Shown: positions 32,525 through 40,972, counted from the first letter of the stretch. The stretch is DNA of 47,927 nt from Clostridia bacterium (GCA_017502135.1 JAFVVP010000008.1:1-47927), one strand, 5' to 3'. Translations and numbers: made by a program. Notes: generated by a model not told the origin, from the sequence alone.

Positions 32525-32613
32525 CCGAGTTGCGATACGATAATCTGCGCGTACTGCGGATTAGGGTTTTTAATCTTTACCGGAAACTGCAATTCTTTTC
32601 TATACACCCACAT
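32503..32613 (-). pseudogene. cotJC: 5' part of cotJC, interrupted by the prophage
   Basis: ATG 32613 with GGAGG ribosome site, 3 bp after cotJB. Reads MWVYRKELQFPVKIKNPNPQ then YAQIIVSQLGGPDG (34 codons), a typical CotJC start, then FC and a stop. The normal next residues (E-L-A/K-A-A..., first Mn ligand) are absent. Compare the intact paralogue at 40,133-40,798, which reads LGGGNGELKAAM at the same point. The 3' part should lie left of position 1. Confidence 0.85.
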
Positions 32614-32616
32614 AAG

Positions 32617-33027
32617 TCACACCTCCCACGGCCAGGGCTGACGCACCCACTGCCATTCGTCTTTACTGCCATTTCCCATTGCGGTAAGCGGGCCGTAGGC
32701 TTTCTCGTAAGATGCCGCCAGTTCCTTGTAATCACGGACAACGCATTTGTATCTTGCCAAAGCTGCTGTGTTATCGGGGTGTCCGTCCAGATACAGTTCA
32801 AGTTCAACTATAACAAAATACAGCGACATCAGTTTTTCGCGCATCTGACACCACTCGCTCGTGTTTCGGTCATTCGGAAAAGTTTCGGTTTTCGTACCGG
32901 GCCGACGGTATTCTTGTTTCCCTGTGAAGCGCGAATCCGTTTCACACCCGCAAAAACCGCCGCTATATCCGCGTCTTTCTCTCAAAGCGCAGTCATCACG
33001 GCGTGCATATCCTCGTGTATTTCCCAT
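32617..33027 (-). CDS. cotJB: Spore coat protein CotJB with N-terminal extension
   Basis: 136 aa. The core (MREKLMSLYFVIVELELYLD, GHPDNTAALARY, YGPLTAMGNG, WQWVRQPWPWEV) is the CotJB domain. It has about 60 extra N-terminal residues (Arg/Gly-rich), unlike the usual ~80-aa protein. It is coupled to CotJA (TAATG). It is a spore inner coat component. Shows the host forms spores. Confidence 0.88.
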   Translation of the reverse strand: MGNTRGYARRDDCALRERRGYSGGFCGCETDSRFTGKQEYRRPGTKTETFPNDRNTSEWCQMREKLMSLYFVIVELELYLDGHPDNTAALARYKCVVRDYKELAASYEKAYGPLTAMGNGSKDEWQWVRQPWPWEV

Positions 33028-33329
33028 TAGATACAGCCTCCTCTCGATTTTGCACCGTTTGCATCCTTTATCGGAAGAAAGAGGTTCTTAAAAAGCGTTC
33101 CGTGCCCAAGTGCTTCTCGGGGGCACTCAAATATATCGCCAAATCCCTGATACGGCGACGATACGATAGCCAGCGGCGAATCCGAATACTGGTCGGCCGT
33201 GCCGCATCCGCATTCTCCCTGCGCAGTAACCGTAGGTGTTTCGCGCGTTACAGAAACGGGACCGCGCATCATCATATCCGTGCAGTCGCCGAGAATACGC
33301 GGAGTGGCTGAATAATCATATGATTTCAT
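33027..33329 (-). CDS. cotJA: Spore coat protein CotJA
   Basis: 100 aa. C-terminal core PLAIVSSPYQGFGDIFECPR then EALGHGTLFKNLFLPIKD is the CotJA pattern (usually PxAxAYVPWQ...). N-terminal part has a CGCGT run. First gene of the cotJABC operon, transcribed in the mother cell by sigma-E in related species. No convincing sigma-E promoter identified by eye upstream. Confidence 0.82.
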   Translation of the reverse strand: MKSYDYSATPRILGDCTDMMMRGPVSVTRETPTVTAQGECGCGTADQYSDSPLAIVSSPYQGFGDIFECPREALGHGTLFKNLFLPIKDANGAKSRGGCI

Positions 33330-33544
33330 CCGTTCATATACCTTTCATAACAGTCATGTCAACAGGGGTTTCCCGCACTGTTTGACATTAACAGCATATG
33401 TAGGGCAAAGGCGTTCAGTGCGGGATTTTCGGAAAAAATGTTGATTTATACAATTTCCGGTTTGGACTGTACGAATATGAAATATGCAGAAAGATAAAAA
33501 AATCCGGTTTCGCATATGCGAAACCGGAGAGAATCGGTTGATTC
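33330..33544. other. Upstream region of cotJ operon, with inverted repeat
   Basis: No gene. Holds the inverted repeat TCCCGCACTG (33371-33380) / CAGTGCGGGA (33416-33425), 10-bp arms with a 35-base gap, and the terminator at 33503-33528 of the lipoprotein gene. The cotJ promoter should lie between about 33,330 and 33,430. Confidence 0.5.
33494..33528 (-). terminator. Rho-independent terminator of the lipoprotein gene
   Basis: Perfect palindrome TCCGGTTTCGCAT/ATGCGAAACCGGA (33503-33528) followed on the minus strand by TTTTTTT. It is 16 bp beyond the lipoprotein stop. Confidence 0.88.
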
Positions 33545-34252
33545 TTATTTTGCTGCGGAAACTGCGGTGATGTGGGTGTTTACGCCCTCGTACCAGTAAA
33601 GGAAGCCTTCTACGTCGATGACGTCACCTGCGTTCAGTGCGGCTACTGCCTTGTAAACGTCGGTATCCGGACCTGCGAGGTAGTTCTCAACGCAGAAATC
33701 GTAGTTTGCGCCGTCATTGGAAACGGTGAGGTAAATGTCCTTATCCCACTCGCTGTCCTTATAAGCGATGGAAACAACGGTCATGCCCTTGAAAGAAACC
33801 TTCTTGTTCTGGTGATTGATCAGTTCTTCTTTGCCGAGCAGATCGGTAACGTCAAGAACGTCGGCAATCCATTTTCCTTCAACGATTTCGATGGTAGCGT
33901 CCATGATCTCGATTTCGCCGGCCCAAGTGCCCTTGTAACCTTTGACCTTGATCTTCTGACCTTCGGTCAGCTTAGCAGCATCTTCTTCAGAGCACTTAGC
34001 TTCATAAAGGAAGTATGCACCGTCGGGATCCTGTGCGTACACGGTTACAACACCCTGTCCGTTATTCTCCCACCATGCCTGATGTCCCTGTACGTATGCC
34101 TCGATTACTACCTCGGCATCCATCGGAGCTGCCATGTACTCTTCATAAGTCATGACGCCTTCGGACTTTGCGTTTACATCTACCATCTTATCGCATGCAA
34201 CAAGGCCGCATGCAACAACAAGTACGAGTGCGAGTGCCAAAATTTTCTTCAT
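33545..34252 (-). CDS. Lipoprotein with OB-fold-like domains
   Basis: 235 aa from ATG 34252 (GGAGG 8 bases upstream). Signal peptide KKILALALVLVVACGLVAC: two Cys candidates, the lipobox LVAC. Then acidic beta-rich domains with EAYVQGHQAWWENNGQGVVTVY and VSFKGMTVVSIAYKD, similar to OB-fold-like extracellular lipoproteins of Clostridia. Unknown ligand. Own promoter (34294-34322) and terminator, so a monocistronic unit. Confidence 0.8.
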   Translation of the reverse strand: MKKILALALVLVVACGLVACDKMVDVNAKSEGVMTYEEYMAAPMDAEVVIEAYVQGHQAWWENNGQGVVTVYAQDPDGAYFLYEAKCSEEDAAKLTEGQKIKVKGYKGTWAGEIEIMDATIEIVEGKWIADVLDVTDLLGKEELINHQNKKVSFKGMTVVSIAYKDSEWDKDIYLTVSNDGANYDFCVENYLAGPDTDVYKAVAALNAGDVIDVEGFLYWYEGVNTHITAVSAAK

Positions 34253-34293
34253 TGTTTGTTCCTCCATAGTTTAGTTGGGTAAAATGCTGTACT

Positions 34294-34322
34294 ATTATAC
34301 AACAAATTCCTGAATAAATCAA
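34294..34322 (-). promoter_or_regulatory. Promoter of the lipoprotein gene
   Basis: Minus strand: -35 TTGATT (34322-34317), 17-base spacer, -10 TATAAT (34299-34294). The -35 overlaps the end of the solute-binding-protein gene. Confidence 0.7.
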
Positions 34323-35944
34323 TGGGTATTTTGGATTTTTTTGTTTTTTCTTTGTTTAATTGTTTCTCGAAGCAAATAAAGCAAAATAAAAAACCAAGTC
34401 CCGGCAAGAACGCTTAAAAGAAATACGGACGTTGACGGCAAAGGACCCACCGTCCTCTCCCCATCGGTCGTATCGCTACGAATACCGCTTTGATCCAGGC
34501 GGTAAAGAGACGTTATGTCCGCAAACAAAGCATCCATATACTCTTCATCTATCGTCTGTTTTCGGCGGACGGATTTCGTTGTGTTTTCAATCAGTTGGCC
34601 GGCAGCGTTTCGAAGCGATGCCGATCCGTTGAACACGGGAGTAACGAACGTGTCATCCACGTGCGAAATAAGAAGTTCGGACGCCTTAATCTTCACGTCA
34701 TAATGCAGCTCTTTGTCCTCACCGATGCGGGAGAGATACTCAATATATTCGGGTGAGTTCTGCGCCTTTAACGTCACGGGAACGTAGCCTTCTGTCTGTG
34801 CGTAGGCAATCTGCACGTCGTTCGTCAGAAGATACTGGGCGAAAAGCCACGATGCCAACACCTCCCCGGGATCGCTTTTATTGAACACGCAGACAGAGGG
34901 CCCCTGCGAGATCATTACGGAATTCTCGGGATCGTACTGCGGAATAGGCATAACCACCGTTTCGAAATTAACGAGATTCTCCTCCGGAATATCGATAAGA
35001 GGAGCATCCGAGCCCATCCACGTCGCACCGGCGGTCGAATCCACGGCAAAAATGCACTGCCCCGCATTCAGATAATTCGCAGGATAGCCGAGAATCTTGA
35101 ACGTGCCGAATGCTTCGCTTTTTGCGTGCTCAGCCACGGTATAAAGGATCTCTTTCGTGGTATCGTTGAAGAGCCCTATTTCACCGGCATCGGTAGAATA
35201 CGGAGCACACTTCTGCTTCAACATCTGGATCATCATATTATCCGTGGATTTGTATATGAACGGAAACAGAACCTTCTGGCCGTTCACCTTGAAATTCCCA
35301 TCTGCATCCTTTTCGAGCGCGGCTTCTGAAACTTCCCATACGAAATCCCAAGTAAGCACCTCGGGCAACGTAAAGCCAAGCGCTTCCACGTACGTCTTGT
35401 TCACGTAGCACGCCTCGGTTGAACGCATATACGGTATGGCGTAGTGCTTACCGTCAAGAATACATTCTTCGAGGAACTGCGGCACGATCTGTTCTTTTGT
35501 GGGAGAATCAAAACGCACTTCACTGCCGCCGAGGCCGTACTTTTCATCGTCGAACAGTTCGTCGAGCGGCACAACAGTCCCCGCGCCCGTCAGATACGTC
35601 GCAATATGATCGGGATAGGTGATACAGACGTTCGGCGTCGTCTTCGTGGAAATATTTGTAATGACGTCGTTATAGATATGGCCGTAGTCCGTATAAAGCC
35701 GAAGATTCACCGTAATATTCGGGTACAGCGCCATAAAATCCTCGATCGCCTTCTGATAGATCCCGACCTGCGTTTTGTTCGTGTCGTTTTTTGCCCAAAA
35801 CGAAATCTCGTACGCGTGAGAGGTATCAAACGTCTCCGGCATTTCAAAAGGCGGATAACTGCGAGATCCGTGGCAGCCCGTGAGAAGGAGTGATGAAAGA
35901 AGCACCGTCAAAAGAAGCACGGAAACAAGACGAAGTTTTCTCAT
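34319..35944 (-). CDS. Sugar ABC transporter substrate-binding lipoprotein with C-terminal membrane anchor
   Basis: 541 aa. Lipobox LLTGC after signal peptide (RLVSVLLLTVLLSSLLLTGC). Extracellular solute-binding family 1: EISFWAKNDTNKTQV, YPNITVNLRLYTD, MLKQKCAPYS, VFNKSDPGEVLASWLFAQYL. An additional membrane helix at the C-terminus (STSVFLLSVLAGTWFFILLY) is followed by KQRKNKK; unusual as the lipid already anchors it. Overlaps the permease gene (ATGA). Sugar specificity cannot be read. Confidence 0.88.
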   Translation of the reverse strand: MRKLRLVSVLLLTVLLSSLLLTGCHGSRSYPPFEMPETFDTSHAYEISFWAKNDTNKTQVGIYQKAIEDFMALYPNITVNLRLYTDYGHIYNDVITNISTKTTPNVCITYPDHIATYLTGAGTVVPLDELFDDEKYGLGGSEVRFDSPTKEQIVPQFLEECILDGKHYAIPYMRSTEACYVNKTYVEALGFTLPEVLTWDFVWEVSEAALEKDADGNFKVNGQKVLFPFIYKSTDNMMIQMLKQKCAPYSTDAGEIGLFNDTTKEILYTVAEHAKSEAFGTFKILGYPANYLNAGQCIFAVDSTAGATWMGSDAPLIDIPEENLVNFETVVMPIPQYDPENSVMISQGPSVCVFNKSDPGEVLASWLFAQYLLTNDVQIAYAQTEGYVPVTLKAQNSPEYIEYLSRIGEDKELHYDVKIKASELLISHVDDTFVTPVFNGSASLRNAAGQLIENTTKSVRRKQTIDEEYMDALFADITSLYRLDQSGIRSDTTDGERTVGPLPSTSVFLLSVLAGTWFFILLYLLRETIKQRKNKKIQNTH

Positions 35945-36816
35945 CCTTTCGTACCTCCTCTCGATACGCCCTCCATAATCTTTTTACGGAAGATAAGAAA
36001 TAAAGCGATAAGCGGCACGGAGATAACGACCACCGCCGCCATCATTGCGGGGATATTCTCACGTCCGAATCCGCTTTCGCGGATGGCCTGGATACCGTTG
36101 GAAACGAGAAAATGAGACTGTTCGTCTGTAACGAGACGCGGCCAGACGTAGGAGTTCCAGCACTCGATCACCTTCAGAATCGTAACGGTAATGATCGTCG
36201 GCTTCGTGATCGGGATGAGCACCTTAAAGAGATATTTGAGATCGCTCGTTCCGTCCACCTTGGCGGCATAATAAAGCTCGTTTGGAACCTGCGAGAAGTT
36301 TTCCTTTAAAAGATAGATATAGAACACGGACGTCACCGACGGCAGGATAAGTCCCGCAAACGTGTTTCTCAGTTCGAGATTCGTAACGGTAACGTAGTTC
36401 GTAATAACAACAAGCTCGGAGGGGATCATCATCAGCGCCAAAAAGAGCGTAAACAAAAGATCCTTGCCCCTGAACTGAAGTCTTGCAAACGCAAACGCCG
36501 CAAAAACGGTAACGATCAGCATAAGCGCCGTCGTAATAACTGTAAAAATGACCGTGTTTACGAAGTAATCGAGAAGCGGCACTTCCGTAAAGGCGGAAAT
36601 GTAATTTTCAAGCGTAGGGGTGAGCGTAAAGAGTTTCGGAATGTACTCTGCGTTGTACGCGCCGTAGCTTTTGACGGACGTAAGAAGCATCCAATAAAAC
36701 GGAAACAGAACCATAATGCCCCAAAGTCCCAAAAGCACGTACGTAACCGACGTCAGCACTTTTTTTCGGACGTCAGCCGTCCGTTCGATTTTTTCAAAAT
36801 CCGTACGTTTTTTCAT
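35941..36816 (-). CDS. Sugar ABC transporter permease (MalG/UgpE-like)
   Basis: 291 aa, six membrane helices, opening with a basic N-terminus. EAA-loop: ELYYAAKVDGTSDLKYLFKVLIPITKP. Forms a heterodimer with the preceding permease and works with the ATPase upstream and binding protein downstream. Confidence 0.93.
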   Translation of the reverse strand: MKKRTDFEKIERTADVRKKVLTSVTYVLLGLWGIMVLFPFYWMLLTSVKSYGAYNAEYIPKLFTLTPTLENYISAFTEVPLLDYFVNTVIFTVITTALMLIVTVFAAFAFARLQFRGKDLLFTLFLALMMIPSELVVITNYVTVTNLELRNTFAGLILPSVTSVFYIYLLKENFSQVPNELYYAAKVDGTSDLKYLFKVLIPITKPTIITVTILKVIECWNSYVWPRLVTDEQSHFLVSNGIQAIRESGFGRENIPAMMAAVVVISVPLIALFLIFRKKIMEGVSRGGTKG

Positions 36817-36826
36817 CGGATACCTC

Positions 36827-37717
36827 TCAGTAGTGCACGTGCTTTTTGCTGACCATAAGATTGATTACGGTAATGGTCAGTACGATCGCGAAAAGAACGA
36901 TGGCCGCCGCCGAAGCATAAGACGGATATCCGCCGCTGTCGCCGTAGAGCATATCGTATACGTAGCCGACGATCGTGTTCATCTCTGCCGCATTCAGATC
37001 CGTGCCGAAAAGTGCAACCGCATCGCTGTACGCCTTGAATGCGCCGATAAATCCGGTAATCACCAAATAAAAGAGCGAGGGCGAGATCATGGGCAGCGTG
37101 ATTTTGGTGAAGATGCGGAATCTTGACGTGCCGTCGACCTTCGCGGCTTTGTAATAATCCCCGTTTACGGATGCAAGTGCACTCGTTAGAATAAGTATTT
37201 TAAACGGCATAACGACCCAAATGGTATAAAAACAAAGAACGAACATCTTCGCCCAATAAGGGCCATCGATAAAGTCGATCGCTTCCCCGCCGAAAAACTG
37301 AATGATGAGGTTTACAAACCCGTCCGAATACGGCGTCTTCTGAAAGAGGATCATAAAGACGAGTCCGACCGCCAAGGTATTCGTAACGTACGGGAGAAAA
37401 TAGACCGTCTGAAACAGCTCGCGCAGTTTTTTAATGGAATTGAGGCCGAGTGAAATAAGAAGCGCGATGCCGGTAGAAAGCGGAACTGTAATAAATACGA
37501 GAATAAAGGTATTCTTGACCGCCTGCAAAAAGAATGTGTCGTGAAGAATGTAGGAGTAATTGTACGTACCTATTCCCGAAAAACTCTGAGAGGCAAAGTT
37601 GTACCCCTCTTCCAATGAATAGATAAACACGTCTATGAGCGGATACACCATAAACGCGCCCAAAAACAGAAGCGCGGGCAAAAGGTAGAGCCACGCTTTA
37701 TAGTTCTTTTCTTCCAT
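36827..37717 (-). CDS. Sugar ABC transporter permease (MalF/UgpA-like)
   Basis: 296 aa, six membrane helices, first AWLYLLPALLFLGAFMVYPL. EAA-loop: DYYKAAKVDGTSRFRIFTKI, TLPMISPSLFY. Paired with the MalG-like permease. GGAGCGGCAA ribosome site. Confidence 0.93.
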   Translation of the reverse strand: MEEKNYKAWLYLLPALLFLGAFMVYPLIDVFIYSLEEGYNFASQSFSGIGTYNYSYILHDTFFLQAVKNTFILVFITVPLSTGIALLISLGLNSIKKLRELFQTVYFLPYVTNTLAVGLVFMILFQKTPYSDGFVNLIIQFFGGEAIDFIDGPYWAKMFVLCFYTIWVVMPFKILILTSALASVNGDYYKAAKVDGTSRFRIFTKITLPMISPSLFYLVITGFIGAFKAYSDAVALFGTDLNAAEMNTIVGYVYDMLYGDSGGYPSYASAAAIVLFAIVLTITVINLMVSKKHVHY

Positions 37718-37728
37718 TTGCCGCTCCT

Positions 37729-38829
37729 TTACAGATCCGTGCGTATGCGCGCACCCGTCTCTTTATCGAACACAAATACTTTTTGAGGGATGAGATCGAA
37801 ACGGACCGTCGTGCCGCGGATCTCCGACATATTCTCCGCGCGGATAATCGAGCGGATCGTTTCGTTTTCCGAAAAGGGGTGTGTAGATACGACGCTCACG
37901 TCACGCCCCATCACTTCCACCCGAGTGAGATCAAGACGAAAAGCGCCGGTCTCGGCGAGAACAAATCCCTCGGGGCGGATCGCGACCGCTACATCACGAT
38001 CGGAAATTCCCGTGACCTCCAGAACGGCCTCTTCACCGATATACAGTTTTCCGCCGCGCACAGTTCCCTCAAACACGTTGATCGGCGGCGTGCCGAGGAA
38101 TTTTGCAACGAACAGATTCGAGGGATCGTCATACACCGACTGCGGCTCGCCGATCTGCTGCACCACGCCTTCCTTCATAACGATAATGAGATCGGAGATG
38201 CTCATGGCTTCTTCCTGATCGTGGGTAACAAATACGGTCGTAATACCCGTTTCGCGCTGAATCCGGCGAATCTCTTCACGGGTCTGCAAACGAAGCCGCG
38301 CGTCAAGGTTGGAGAGAGGCTCGTCCAAGAGGAGAATTTTCGGCATTTTCACAAGCGCACGTGCGATTGCCACGCGCTGCTGCTGACCGCCGGAAAGTTC
38401 ACTCGGCTTACGCTCCATAAGCTCCTCGATCTGCACAAGCTTTGCGGCCTCGTAGGCTTTTTCACGCATCTGCTCTTTTGTGAGGCGATCCTTCCCTTTT
38501 TGATTCTCAAGCGGGAAAACTATATTTTGCATAACGGTGAGATGTGGATAGAGCGCATAGTTCTGGAACACAAGACCGACACCGCGGTGTTCCGGGGGCA
38601 GGTTCGTTACGTCATCATCGCCGAAATAAATCTTTCCCGACGTCGGTTTCTGAAGGCCGCTTAAAAGGTGGAGCGTGGTGCTCTTTCCGCAGCCGGAAGG
38701 GCCGAGAAGGCCTACCAGCTTGCCGTCGGGGATTTCAAACGAAAAACCGTTTACAGCAACAACGTCCGCACCCGCTTTCTTATCGCGGTTCGGGAATTTC
38801 TTTGTCAGATTTGAGAGGACTACTTTCAT
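37729..38829 (-). CDS. Sugar ABC transporter ATP-binding protein (MsmX/UgpC-like)
   Basis: 366 aa from ATG 38829, the normal family length; longer frames start above the promoter at 38,893. Walker A GLLGPSGCGKSTTL, signature LSGGQQQRVAIARAL, Walker B ILLLDEPLSNLDARLR, H-loop TVFVTHDQEEAM. C-terminal OB domains (FVAKFLGTPPINVFEGTVRG, VAIRPEGFVL). Energises the two permeases downstream. The start could also be 38838. Confidence 0.92.
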   Translation of the reverse strand: MKVVLSNLTKKFPNRDKKAGADVVAVNGFSFEIPDGKLVGLLGPSGCGKSTTLHLLSGLQKPTSGKIYFGDDDVTNLPPEHRGVGLVFQNYALYPHLTVMQNIVFPLENQKGKDRLTKEQMREKAYEAAKLVQIEELMERKPSELSGGQQQRVAIARALVKMPKILLLDEPLSNLDARLRLQTREEIRRIQRETGITTVFVTHDQEEAMSISDLIIVMKEGVVQQIGEPQSVYDDPSNLFVAKFLGTPPINVFEGTVRGGKLYIGEEAVLEVTGISDRDVAVAIRPEGFVLAETGAFRLDLTRVEVMGRDVSVVSTHPFSENETIRSIIRAENMSEIRGTTVRFDLIPQKVFVFDKETGARIRTDL

Positions 38830-38892
38830 CCGGATCATTACCGTCTCTTTCTTCACGTTCACAAAACCGCCCGGGGCGATTTCCTTTTTATT

Positions 38893-38921
38893 ATTATAGT
38901 TGTTTTTTCTTTGTATTTCAA
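38893..38921 (-). promoter_or_regulatory. Promoter of the sugar ABC operon
   Basis: Minus strand: -35 TTGAAA (38921-38916), 17-base spacer, -10 TATAAT (38898-38893). It supports the start of the ATPase gene lying below about 38,886. Confidence 0.8.
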
Positions 38922-38969
38922 CCCATATTTCAGAATTGACACCAAAATCTCTCATTTCAGCATCCACAA

Positions 38970-38996
38970 AAAAACTGCCGCTTTGAAAGCGACAGC
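38970..38996 (-). terminator. Terminator of the DUF6512 gene
   Basis: Minus-strand stem CTGTCGCTTT / AAAGCGGCAG followed by TTTTTTT, 8 bp beyond the stop of the DUF6512 gene. Confidence 0.8.
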
Positions 38997-39003
38997 CTTT
39001 CAG

Positions 39004-39534
39004 TTATCGTTGTATTCCGTACGTACCGGTAAGGGGATCGGCAAAAAGCGGGATTTTGGGCGGTAGAAAGGTAAAAATCACGAACAAAGCCGCTATGACT
39101 ATGAGCAAAACTACGAGAATCCACGGACGCTTGCATACGACGCTTCCGTTTTTATACAGCCTCGTTTCAAGAAGATATGAAACGGCCGCCGCTACAAAAA
39201 AGAACGCGATATTGATAAAATCGGGGGATTTTCCGAAGGCACCGTTGTACGTGTAAAACAAAACAGGTATGAGAAGAATTCCCGTCGTTATCCCGAGAGT
39301 TTTGACACACCAGAAATCACGTCGCTCCTTGAAAAAACGGCTCTGTACAACTCCGTAAAAAAACATAGGGAAAAACAGAAGTTTCATATGCTCCCACGTC
39401 GATTCATTTACTCCCGAAACGAGTGCCGCTATCGTACTTTGGTTCGTCCACTCGTATAAAAAATGAAACAATGTGCCGAGAAGCGATGTAACAGCAAATC
39501 CCATAAGCTGCCAAAGTGGGAGAGATCGTTTCAT
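39004..39534 (-). CDS. DUF6512-family membrane protein
   Basis: 176 aa with five hydrophobic helices. LMGFAVTSLLGTLFHFLYEW then NESTWEHMKLLFFPMFFYG is the family signature. Function unknown. Terminator immediately after, so a separate unit from the ABC operon. Confidence 0.82.
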   Translation of the reverse strand: MKRSLPLWQLMGFAVTSLLGTLFHFLYEWTNQSTIAALVSGVNESTWEHMKLLFFPMFFYGVVQSRFFKERRDFWCVKTLGITTGILLIPVLFYTYNGAFGKSPDFINIAFFFVAAAVSYLLETRLYKNGSVVCKRPWILVVLLIVIAALFVIFTFLPPKIPLFADPLTGTYGIQR

Positions 39535-39682
39535 AACTGTGCCCCTTCCGTACGGTATCTACGAGAAAAGTATATGCGTATGCCTCCGTTGAAATGCGCG
39601 CCGTTATGAAGCAATTCGCAAGCCGCAAACTGTTTTCGCGGATAGTTGCACCTGTCCGCAGTAAAAGTCCCCGGAATGATTG
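39535..39682. other. Intergenic region between divergent genes
   Basis: About 150 bases without a recognised gene between the divergent membrane-protein genes. I see no strong structure in it. Confidence 0.5.
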
Positions 39683-39711
39683 TTGATATTGGGCACAAGA
39701 TGTGATATTAT
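39683..39711 (+). promoter_or_regulatory. Promoter of the small membrane protein gene
   Basis: -35 TTGATA (39683-39688), 17-base spacer, -10 TATTAT (39706-39711), about 88 bp before the ATG at 39799. Confidence 0.65.
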
Positions 39712-39798
39712 AGTTTATGGTAATGTATTGCAAACTACGTTCTGATTGAAAATCGATGCGAAACCGATATTGATTTGATGATTATATTGGAGAAAAAA

Positions 39799-40035
39799 AT
39801 GAATAGCACCAACAAAAAAGAGCCTTGGAAAATTGTCGTTTTCACCCTCTCCGTGGCGTTCATAGTCTTCATGTGGGTAAAAAAAGACATCACGGCGATT
39901 TATGCCAAAATGCCATCGGAAGATATTTTGCCGCTCTTTGCAACGACCGTTGCCGTTTCTCTACTTAAAGTTGCGGCAATTGCAGGCGCGGTTCTGCTCA
40001 TTAAATGGATTGTTGGAAAAGTTAAGAAAAAGTAA
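39799..40035 (+). CDS. Small membrane protein
   Basis: 78 aa from ATG 39799 (TTGGAGAAAAAA). Two membrane segments: WKIVVFTLSVAFIVFMWV and SLLKVAAIAGAVLLIKWIV; Lys-rich end. No family recognised. Confidence 0.7.
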   Translation: MNSTNKKEPWKIVVFTLSVAFIVFMWVKKDITAIYAKMPSEDILPLFATTVAVSLLKVAAIAGAVLLIKWIVGKVKKK

Positions 40036-40090
40036 TGCTTAGGACGGATTTGGGGACCATTAATGTCCGCTGTCAATAACTAAAAAAACA

Positions 40091-40126
40091 GCCTCACAGT
40101 GTATTGGTAATCTTACACTGCGAGGC
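40091..40126. terminator. Bidirectional terminator
   Basis: Stem GCCTCACAGTGTA / TACACTGCGAGGC with one mismatch; A-run before and TTATTTTATTT after. It serves the small membrane gene (plus) and the manganese catalase (minus). Confidence 0.82.
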
Positions 40127-40132
40127 CTTATT

Positions 40133-40798
40133 TTATTTATCTAACGATACGGGTTTTGTTTCGCCTGTAGCAAAAGCATTGGGACCCGGATCCGACATGG
40201 AAAAATACATTTTTGCCGCCTGCGTTGTTCCGAAATCACGGTTTGAACCCGAATTTTGGACTTTGTTAAAAGCGTCGCGAAACATTTGATTATGCGCTTC
40301 TTCACGGTTCAAAAGAAAATCAATGGTTTCGCGCACCTTTTTGTCTTCTATTTGACGGTAAAGATATTCATATACAACCTTTGCGCGCTGTTCAGATGCA
40401 ATGTTGCTCAGAAGGTCAGCACACAAATCCCCGGTAACCGTAACGTAGTCGGCGGTCCAAGAATACCCGGATGCATTGATCAGTCCGGGGTTCAGTCCGA
40501 GAATAACGTGCGTCTGAATTTCACCCGAGGGTACTTTTGTGGCGTCGACATCATGCCCGTTCAAAAGGTTTATCGTTTGGGCAACCATTTCCATGTGGCC
40601 CAGTTCCTCGGCGGCAATATCGAGGAACAAATCCTTAATTTCGGGGTCTTTGATTCTGAAGCTTTGAGACATATACTGCATGGCCGCTTTCAGTTCACCG
40701 TTACCGCCGCCGAGCTGCTCTTGCAAAAGCGCCGCATACTGCGGATTAGGTCTTTCAATCTCAACAGGATGGAAAAGCATTTTCTCGTGTTTGAACAT
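40133..40798 (-). CDS. Manganese catalase-family protein (CotJC paralogue)
   Basis: 221 aa, ATG with CGGAGGTAATCAAA. Mn-binding glutamates and histidines in the family pattern: Glu35 (NGELKAAM), E65xxH68 (EELGH), Glu136 (SEQRAKVV) and E166xxH169 (EEAH). Probably degrades hydrogen peroxide in a dimanganese centre. N-terminus aligns with the cotJC remnant at 32,503. Intact and monocistronic; could partly replace the interrupted CotJC. Confidence 0.88.
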   Translation of the reverse strand: MFKHEKMLFHPVEIERPNPQYAALLQEQLGGGNGELKAAMQYMSQSFRIKDPEIKDLFLDIAAEELGHMEMVAQTINLLNGHDVDATKVPSGEIQTHVILGLNPGLINASGYSWTADYVTVTGDLCADLLSNIASEQRAKVVYEYLYRQIEDKKVRETIDFLLNREEAHNQMFRDAFNKVQNSGSNRDFGTTQAAKMYFSMSDPGPNAFATGETKPVSLDK

Positions 40799-40972
40799 TT
40801 TGATTACCTCCGTATATTTGCTACTATTACTTTTTCCTGAATTTAATAATGCTATACAGCGAGGTAATCATTTCTATGCGAACAAGTAAATTTGCGCCTT
40901 TGTCTGTAATCGGTTTTACCATAGCAGCGGGGCAAGAGCAAAAATGCAACCGCACGCAGCATTCCAGCCACG

